In this document: in pieces, positions 5,540-9,986 of the stretch | Numbering within the stretch: the first letter of the stretch is position 1 | How the letters are laid out: each line of letters begins with the position of its first letter | NCBI GenBank assembly: GCA_045535635.1 | Contig: JAZSLZ010000061.1 | Span: 1 to 9,986, forward strand | Direction of reading: 5' to 3' | Length of the DNA: 9,986 nucleotides | DNA from: RGIG8700 sp045535635 | GTDB lineage: Bacteria; Bacillota; Clostridia; RGIG6154 | Notes under the pieces: generated by a model | What the model was told of the DNA's origin: nothing | The model's input: the letters and a program-made list of their open reading frames with translations, nothing else | Database searches by the model: none | Program-made: the position numbers and the translations under genes

Positions 5540-6367
5540 ATGTATAAAAGACTTTTAACAATTCAGGACATTTCCTGCGTAGGTCAGTGCTCTTTAACAG
5601 TTGCACTTCCTGTTATTTCTGCTTGTGGAATTGAAACCGCAGTTCTTCCTTCTGCAGTACTTTCAACTCATACTGCAGGTTTTTCAGGCTACACATTTAC
5701 AGACTTAACAGAAGATATGCCAAGCATTTCAAAGCACTGGGAAAAAGAAAACTTAAAGTTTGATGCAATTTACACAGGATACCTTGGAAGTGCAAAGCAG
5801 ATTGAATATGTAAAAAATATTTTTAAAGCAAATGGAAAAGATGGTTGCTTAAAAATCGTAGATCCTGCAATGGCAGACAACGGAAATTTATATCCCGGCT
5901 TTGATATGGCTTTCGTTGAAGAAATGAAAAGCCTTTGTGCAGAAGCAGACTATGTGCTTCCAAATTTAACAGAAGCTTGTTTTTTAACAGGGACAGAGTA
6001 TAAGACAGAATATGACAAAGAGTACATAGACTCAATCATTGAAAAATTAAAAGCACTTGGTTGCAAAAACATTATTTTCATAGGTGTTTCTTATGAAAAA
6101 GGCAAAACAGGAATAACAGTTGCAGAAGAAAATTCATATTCTTACTATGAGCATGAGCTTCTCCCAAACAGCTGTCACGGCACAGGCGATATTTATGCAT
6201 CTGCATTTGCAGGAGCATTAACAAGAGGTAAAACTCCTTATGAATCAGCAAAGATTGCCGCAGACTACTGCGTTGAATGTATAAAAGCAACTGCCGAAGA
6301 AGAAAATCACTGGTATGGCGCGAAATTCGAACCTGTACTTTATAAGTTAATTGAGATGTTAAAATAA
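5540..6367 (+). CDS. Pyridoxal/pyridoxamine kinase (PdxK/PdxY family)
   Basis: This ribokinase-fold enzyme phosphorylates pyridoxal, pyridoxamine or pyridoxine with ATP, the salvage route to PLP. The 275-residue protein begins with IQDISCVGQCSLTVALPV (8-25), typical of the family. It carries STHT (42-45), YTGYLGS (78-84), the VDPAMADNGNLY metal/phosphate region (107-118), PNLTEA (141-146) and the anion-hole motif HGTGD (213-217) with catalytic base Asp217. The N-terminal pattern fits the Firmicutes pyridoxamine kinase group of COG2240; the vitamer preference cannot be read from sequence. It is transcribed away from the MocR regulator through an overlapping promoter region, the classic arrangement for a regulator and its target. 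The gene stands alone and ends in a terminator shared with the convergent operon. Confidence 0.92.
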   Translation: MYKRLLTIQDISCVGQCSLTVALPVISACGIETAVLPSAVLSTHTAGFSGYTFTDLTEDMPSISKHWEKENLKFDAIYTGYLGSAKQIEYVKNIFKANGKDGCLKIVDPAMADNGNLYPGFDMAFVEEMKSLCAEADYVLPNLTEACFLTGTEYKTEYDKEYIDSIIEKLKALGCKNIIFIGVSYEKGKTGITVAEENSYSYYEHELLPNSCHGTGDIYASAFAGALTRGKTPYESAKIAADYCVECIKATAEEENHWYGAKFEPVLYKLIEMLK

Positions 6368-6399
6368 GAAAAAGCTCACAAATGTGAGCTTTTTCTTAT
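6364..6399. terminator. Shared bidirectional terminator of the kinase gene and the ABC operon
   Basis: A near-perfect stem of 16-17 bp (6364-6380 with 6383-6399) has the core GCTCACA/TGTGAGC and A-rich and T-rich arms. The innermost A-T pair probably opens to leave an AAAT loop. Both stop codons, TAA at 6365-6367 (plus) and TAA at 6396-6398 (minus), are inside the stem. Confidence 0.92.
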
Positions 6400-6920
6400 C
6401 TCTTTTGACCTTGTATAAATACTTCAGTATCATAATCAAATGCATAGTTGAGTTTACTTCCTTCTTCTGTCACAAAAACATTGTGGTTGCCTGAAACCAT
6501 ATAGTAATAAGCTTTATCAACTGCGTTATAGCCACCAATTAAAATTTCATAGTCCCCATTTGTGGTTTTAATTTTAACAACAACATTGGGATTATCAAGT
6601 CCGTACTGGCTTAAATCTTCAGGATTTTTTATTTCTGCCTTTGCTCTTAAAGGAGAAATTGAGTTGAAAATGTCATTTATAAAAACATCTTTTACTAAAA
6701 CATCCTCACATTTCCACAAGCCTGACTCTTCATCTTTAACGACAACCGCTTCTCTTTTTGCATAAATTGTCTTGAAGCTTATTTCTGTAACGGTTTCTTC
6801 AGGTATTTGCAAAACAACCATATTTTTATTTGCTTTTGTGTCTGCATTTAAGAAATACAAAGCACCGCCAAGCAAAGCCACAACAACAATAAGCAATATT
6901 ATTTTAACTGATTTTTTCAT
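6396..6920 (-). CDS. DUF4340-type membrane-anchored protein, last gene of the ABC operon
   Basis: The 174-residue protein has one N-terminal hydrophobic segment (about 5-25) after a short basic start, then a soluble domain likely facing outward. The part around DLSQYGLDNP and the following IKTTNGDYEILIGG, ending with YYMVSGNHNVFVTEE, matches the DUF4340 pattern as I know it. It is short compared with many DUF4340 proteins, which often hold several such modules. Its ATG overlaps the TAA of the GldG-like gene by one base (TAATG), so translation is coupled; an AAGGAGAAG site lies about 12 bases upstream. DUF4340 genes commonly follow GldF/GldG-like genes, which points to an accessory role in the same complex. 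The molecular function is unknown. Confidence 0.8.
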   Translation of the reverse strand: MKKSVKIILLIVVVALLGGALYFLNADTKANKNMVVLQIPEETVTEISFKTIYAKREAVVVKDEESGLWKCEDVLVKDVFINDIFNSISPLRAKAEIKNPEDLSQYGLDNPNVVVKIKTTNGDYEILIGGYNAVDKAYYYMVSGNHNVFVTEEGSKLNYAFDYDTEVFIQGQKR

Positions 6921-8299
6921 TATTTCTTTCTTCTCCTTATAAGAATCAAAACACCCATAAGAATAAATATTACAGGAACAACACCGATAAAGCTGATTAC
7001 AAGCACAGTTGTAACGCTTGATGGAATTTTAAGCTTATCGCCTGTAAGTCTTTTTGGAAGCAGATTAATGCCTGTTTCGTTATCAGCCGACCATGAAAGA
7101 CAGTTAATAAAGAAATTGTTGTTTGCACCTGAAGACATTTCGTTGTATTCTGAATTAAATGGGAATGATGAGGTTACCCACACAAGTGAAGCACCTGCAA
7201 TTTCAGAGGTTGCCGCAATTGAGAACGGACCATCTTTGTCGCCATCCTCTTTTTCAAGGGTTTTCATATTTTCAAGGTCTTCTTTCTGATATGCTTTTGC
7301 AGTTGTTGAAAGAACCTCGTTAACCTGAATTCCCTCTGAAAGTTCCTTTTTCTGCATAATGCCCTGTGTTATTGGCATAACAAGGTCATACCCTTCTATA
7401 AGCAGAGGAATTGTAATTTCGTGCTCCATAATCTGCGGAAGTACATAATGTCTGTAATTGCTTAAGCAGTAATTAGAGTCACCCTCAAAAATAACCCCTG
7501 TTGACTGTTTAAGTCCGAAAATGTTTGTTAAAGTATCAAAGTTTGGAAGTTCTTTTTTGATATAGTCAGTAACAAGGAAAATATCTCCTTCTTTCTGAAC
7601 AAAGTCTAATATTTTTGCCAGTTCTTCGTTTGTTAAATCCTTGCCGGGACTGAAAATAAGAAGAACAGCAGCATCTTCAGGAACTTCTTCAACAGTGTTT
7701 AAATTAAGGTCTTTAATTGTATAACCCTGATTTTTTATCTGCTCTGAAAGGTTTGGTTCAAGAATTGATTCGCCGTGACCTTTAAGATTGTAAACAACAC
7801 ACTCTGAATTTGATGAAAGCAGAGAAATCGCACCTGTAATCTCGCCCTCACCGTTAAAGACAGTTGCGCCGTTTGTATAATCAACAGTATAGATTTTATC
7901 CAAGCTTATATATCTGCTCTGTCCGTTATAAAGAACCACAATACTGTTTGATGTAACCTGCTCGTTTGTGTACTGTGATGCAAAGCCGGGATATAAAACA
8001 GGGTCAACTGTTTTAACCTTAACCTTATCTGACACCGCCTTATAACAATCAAGAAGCTTTGTGATGTACTCATCTTCACCGCCTGGTGTTGCAATAAGAT
8101 TAAGCTCAACCACTCCCTCAAGAGAATTAATTAAATCAACACTCTGCTTTGAAAGTGTGAACATACCTGTTTTTGTGGTATCAAAGGTTGTAAATTTCGC
8201 AGGAAGAAGCTCCATAATTGCAACAATAATAACTGCGATTGCAATAAGGATAGCTGATGCCATAATACTGTATGAACCTGATTTTACTGTCTTTTTCAT
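6920..8299 (-). CDS. GldG-like ABC transporter auxiliary protein
   Basis: The 459-residue protein has a basic N-terminus, a transmembrane helix at about 11-33, a large outward domain, and a second helix at about 431-454 followed by RRRKK. The central domain carries YNLKGHGE (170-177), the hallmark of the GldG/ABC_transp_aux family, and LLIFSPGKDLTNEE (213-226). In Bacteroidetes GldG works with GldA and GldF in gliding; in Clostridia the homologues have unknown substrate. The start is ATG at 8299, eight bases after a strong AGGAGG (8308-8313). An in-frame GTG at 8308 overlaps that site and is unlikely. The ATG overlaps the permease TGA by one base (TGATG), and the TAA overlaps the next gene's ATG, so three genes are translationally coupled. 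Confidence 0.87.
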   Translation of the reverse strand: MKKTVKSGSYSIMASAILIAIAVIIVAIMELLPAKFTTFDTTKTGMFTLSKQSVDLINSLEGVVELNLIATPGGEDEYITKLLDCYKAVSDKVKVKTVDPVLYPGFASQYTNEQVTSNSIVVLYNGQSRYISLDKIYTVDYTNGATVFNGEGEITGAISLLSSNSECVVYNLKGHGESILEPNLSEQIKNQGYTIKDLNLNTVEEVPEDAAVLLIFSPGKDLTNEELAKILDFVQKEGDIFLVTDYIKKELPNFDTLTNIFGLKQSTGVIFEGDSNYCLSNYRHYVLPQIMEHEITIPLLIEGYDLVMPITQGIMQKKELSEGIQVNEVLSTTAKAYQKEDLENMKTLEKEDGDKDGPFSIAATSEIAGASLVWVTSSFPFNSEYNEMSSGANNNFFINCLSWSADNETGINLLPKRLTGDKLKIPSSVTTVLVISFIGVVPVIFILMGVLILIRRRKK

Positions 8300-9162
8300 C
8301 AGCTCCACCTCCTTTTTTCCATTGCCTGAACTGTAATAAATACAAAGATTACAGAAACTAAAATAAGATATACAACAGAGGCTAAATCAAGTATGCCCTC
8401 TGTGAAAATTGTAAATCTTTCAAAAAGTGAAAGTTTTTCAATAATTGCAGGGAAAAGGCCTTCAAGCTTTTCAGGAAAGGTGAAGAAAATAAATGCTAAA
8501 ACTGCTCCACCTAAAATAGTCACACCACCTGCAAGGGTGTAATCCTTTGTTAAAACATAAACTAAAATTCCAATGGCAAGAACTGTAATCAAAAGTGCAA
8601 TTAATGATGCAGTTGCAGTACCTGAAAGGTAGTATGCAAAGCTTGTTATGAAATAGTTAACAAGAACAATTAAAAATGCAAGACCTGCCGCAAGAGCCTG
8701 ATTTTCTGTTACTGATGATGCAAAAAGTCCCATTGAAATAAGTGCCGCACCAAGTAAGAAAAATCCCAAAAGTGAACTGTATGCACTTAAGAAATTTACT
8801 GTGCCGAATAATGAAAGAACTAAAGGATATAATCCCATAACCGCTACAGGAATAAAAAGCACAAAAAGCATTGCAAAATATTTAGCAAGTACAATTTTTG
8901 TTAAAGATAATGGCAGAGAATACAAAAGTGTGTCTGTTTTCTGCTTTCTTTCTTCTGAAATAACCTTCATTGTTAAAACAGGAATGATTATAATAAATAT
9001 AAAGCTCATATTTGAAAGTGCATATTCAAAATTCGCATAAGCTGAATTTATATTTACTGCAACAGTATAAATTCCTGCAAAAAGGAGCATAAATGCACAA
9101 AACATATAGCCTGTTACGGAGCAGAAATATGATTTTATTTCTCTTTTTAATATTGCAATCAT
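8299..9162 (-). CDS. ABC-2 family permease (GldF-like)
   Basis: The 287-residue membrane protein begins with MIAILKREIKSYF, a cytoplasmic amphipathic start typical of ABC-2 permeases. It has hydrophobic segments near 17-37, 52-66, 96-118, 128-150, 157-178, 184-204, 211-228 and 260-280. The cytoplasmic stretch ISEERKQKTDTLLYSLPLS (68-86) is the expected contact with the ATPase. The C-terminal FERFTIFTEGILDL region (247-260) is seen in GldF-like permeases. It overlaps the upstream ATPase by ATGA (9159-9162) and has a strong AGGAGG about eight bases before the ATG, whose context lies in the ATPase 3' end. It would form the membrane channel with the neighbouring ATPase. The substrate is unknown; export or envelope remodelling is more likely than import, since no binding protein is present. 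Confidence 0.88.
   Translation of the reverse strand: MIAILKREIKSYFCSVTGYMFCAFMLLFAGIYTVAVNINSAYANFEYALSNMSFIFIIIIPVLTMKVISEERKQKTDTLLYSLPLSLTKIVLAKYFAMLFVLFIPVAVMGLYPLVLSLFGTVNFLSAYSSLLGFFLLGAALISMGLFASSVTENQALAAGLAFLIVLVNYFITSFAYYLSGTATASLIALLITVLAIGILVYVLTKDYTLAGGVTILGGAVLAFIFFTFPEKLEGLFPAIIEKLSLFERFTIFTEGILDLASVVYLILVSVIFVFITVQAMEKRRWS
8308..8313 (-). promoter_or_regulatory. Ribosome binding site deciding the GldG-like start
   Basis: A perfect AGGAGG on the minus strand lies eight bases before ATG 8299 and within the end of the permease gene. The in-frame GTG at 8306-8308 overlaps the last base of this site, which rules it out as a normal start. Confidence 0.8.
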
Positions 9163-9986
9163 TTTTCTTCCTCCTTTTCTGTGATTTCAACAAATATGCT
9201 CTCAAGGTCTGCTTTTTCTCTGAACATACTTACAATAGGCATATTTTCTTTTGCAAAAGAAAAGAAAATATCTTCCATAACCTTTTTCTCTTCGCCCTCT
9301 GCAAGAACAAGAAGCTTCACAAAACCATTTTTTTCTTCAAGAAATTCAGCATTATAGCTGTTTAGTATTTCTTTTGCTTTTTCAAAGCTTGTCTTAACCT
9401 CAATGTTTATTTTAAGTGTTCCCCTGATGGTGTCTTCAAGGCTTTCAATACTGTCACAAGCAATGATTTTTCCCTTGTTTATAATAATAACATCATCACA
9501 AACCGCTTTTATTTCAGAAAGAATATGACTGCTTAAAATAACAGTATGGTCTTTTGCCAGACTTTTAATAAGGTCTCTGATTTCAATAATCTGAATAGGG
9601 TCAAGACCAACGGTAGGCTCATCAAGGATAACAATTTCAGGGTTTGAAACAATCGCCATTGCAATACCAACTCTTTGTCTGTAGCCCTTAGAAAGATTTT
9701 TAATAAGTCTGTCCTTCATATTGGTAAGACCTGTATCCTCAAGTGCCTTTTTAACCGCGTTTTTTCTCTCTGATGCTTTAACGCTTTTTGCCCCTGCAAC
9801 AAACATCAAAAACTCATAAGGAGTCATATCTGTGTAAAGAGGCGGAATTTCAGGAAGATAACCAATGCATTTTTTTGCCTTTTCAGGCTCTTTGAAAATG
9901 TCAAAGCCGTTGATTAAAATTTCACCTGATGTAATTGAAAGACAACCTGTTATCATATTCATAGTAGTGGATTTACCTGCACCGTT
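9159..9986 (-). CDS. ABC transporter ATP-binding protein (GldA/NatA-like), 5' end outside the window
   Basis: The reading frame stays open to the window edge, where the first visible residues NGAGKSTT are the end of the Walker A motif; about 35-40 N-terminal residues should lie beyond 9986. In visible numbering there follow IGYLPE at the Q-loop (41-46, Glu where many ABC proteins have Gln, common in this subfamily), the signature LSKGYRQR (98-105), Walker B VILDEP (119-124), the D-loop GLDP (127-130) and the switch His154 in ILSSHIL. The last 80 or so residues form the C-terminal extension typical of GldA/NatA-like ATPases. It powers the adjacent permease. The apparent start at 9962 (MNMITG) is inside Walker A and is not the real start. 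The operon promoter is not in the window. Confidence 0.92.
   Translation of the reverse strand, partial: NGAGKSTTMNMITGCLSITSGEILINGFDIFKEPEKAKKCIGYLPEIPPLYTDMTPYEFLMFVAGAKSVKASERKNAVKKALEDTGLTNMKDRLIKNLSKGYRQRVGIAMAIVSNPEIVILDEPTVGLDPIQIIEIRDLIKSLAKDHTVILSSHILSEIKAVCDDVIIINKGKIIACDSIESLEDTIRGTLKINIEVKTSFEKAKEILNSYNAEFLEEKNGFVKLLVLAEGEEKKVMEDIFFSFAKENMPIVSMFREKADLESIFVEITEKEEEK

Noticed and set aside
9960..9962. ATG at 9962 as the true start of the ABC ATPase
   Set aside because: The frame continues to the window edge and encodes the end of Walker A immediately upstream, so the gene is cut by the window.

Overview
The window looks like the chromosome of a low-GC Gram-positive anaerobe of the Clostridia (gut Oscillospirales-like). 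This is inferred from the AT-rich composition, strong AGGAGG-type ribosome binding sites, A-tract/T-tract intrinsic terminators and the protein families present. No rRNA, canonical tRNA, CRISPR array, insertion sequence or phage gene was found. The organism cannot be named more closely from sequence alone.

Layout, left to right. Bases 1-305 hold no convincing gene: a GC-rich scrap (1-60) enters from the left and runs into a perfect terminator hairpin (61-100), followed by a hairpin-rich spacer (about 101-262) and a second terminator (265-302). Minus strand 306-2384 encodes an EF-G paralogue of the EF-G2-like type with altered GTPase motifs. Plus strand 2573-3397 encodes undecaprenyl-diphosphatase UppP/BacA, divergent from the EF-G gene; their promoters appear to share one -35 region. 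Minus strand 3433-4356 encodes cysteine synthase, convergent with uppP across a 21-bp bidirectional terminator that contains both stop codons. Minus strand 4403-5434 encodes a MocR-type regulator (GntR winged helix plus aminotransferase-like domain) that lacks roughly the last 100 residues of the family; its stop codon lies inside the -35 box of a near-consensus cysK promoter. Plus strand 5540-6367 encodes a pyridoxal/pyridoxamine kinase, divergent from mocR through two promoters whose -10 boxes overlap in a 12-bp palindrome. From 6396 to the right edge, the minus strand carries a tightly coupled operon, read right to left: ABC ATPase (5' end outside the window), ABC-2 permease, GldG-like membrane-anchored protein and DUF4340 membrane-anchored protein.

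How the genes relate. The centre (3433-6367) is a small vitamin B6 neighbourhood: a regulator with a PLP-binding-type domain, a B6-vitamer kinase and a PLP-dependent enzyme. The simplest model is that the MocR protein senses PLP or a vitamer and controls the shared mocR/pdxK promoter region. The right part is a GldA/F/G-like exporter-type complex common in non-gliding Firmicutes, with unknown substrate. The left part combines a translation-factor paralogue with a lipid-carrier recycling enzyme; no functional link is evident beyond the shared promoter region.

The features most worth a second look are the truncated MocR with its stop codon in the cysK -35 box, the interlocked mocR/pdxK promoters, the EF-G paralogue with Phe in place of the catalytic His, and the compositionally odd structured scrap at the left edge. 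I see no clear evidence of a wholly new system.
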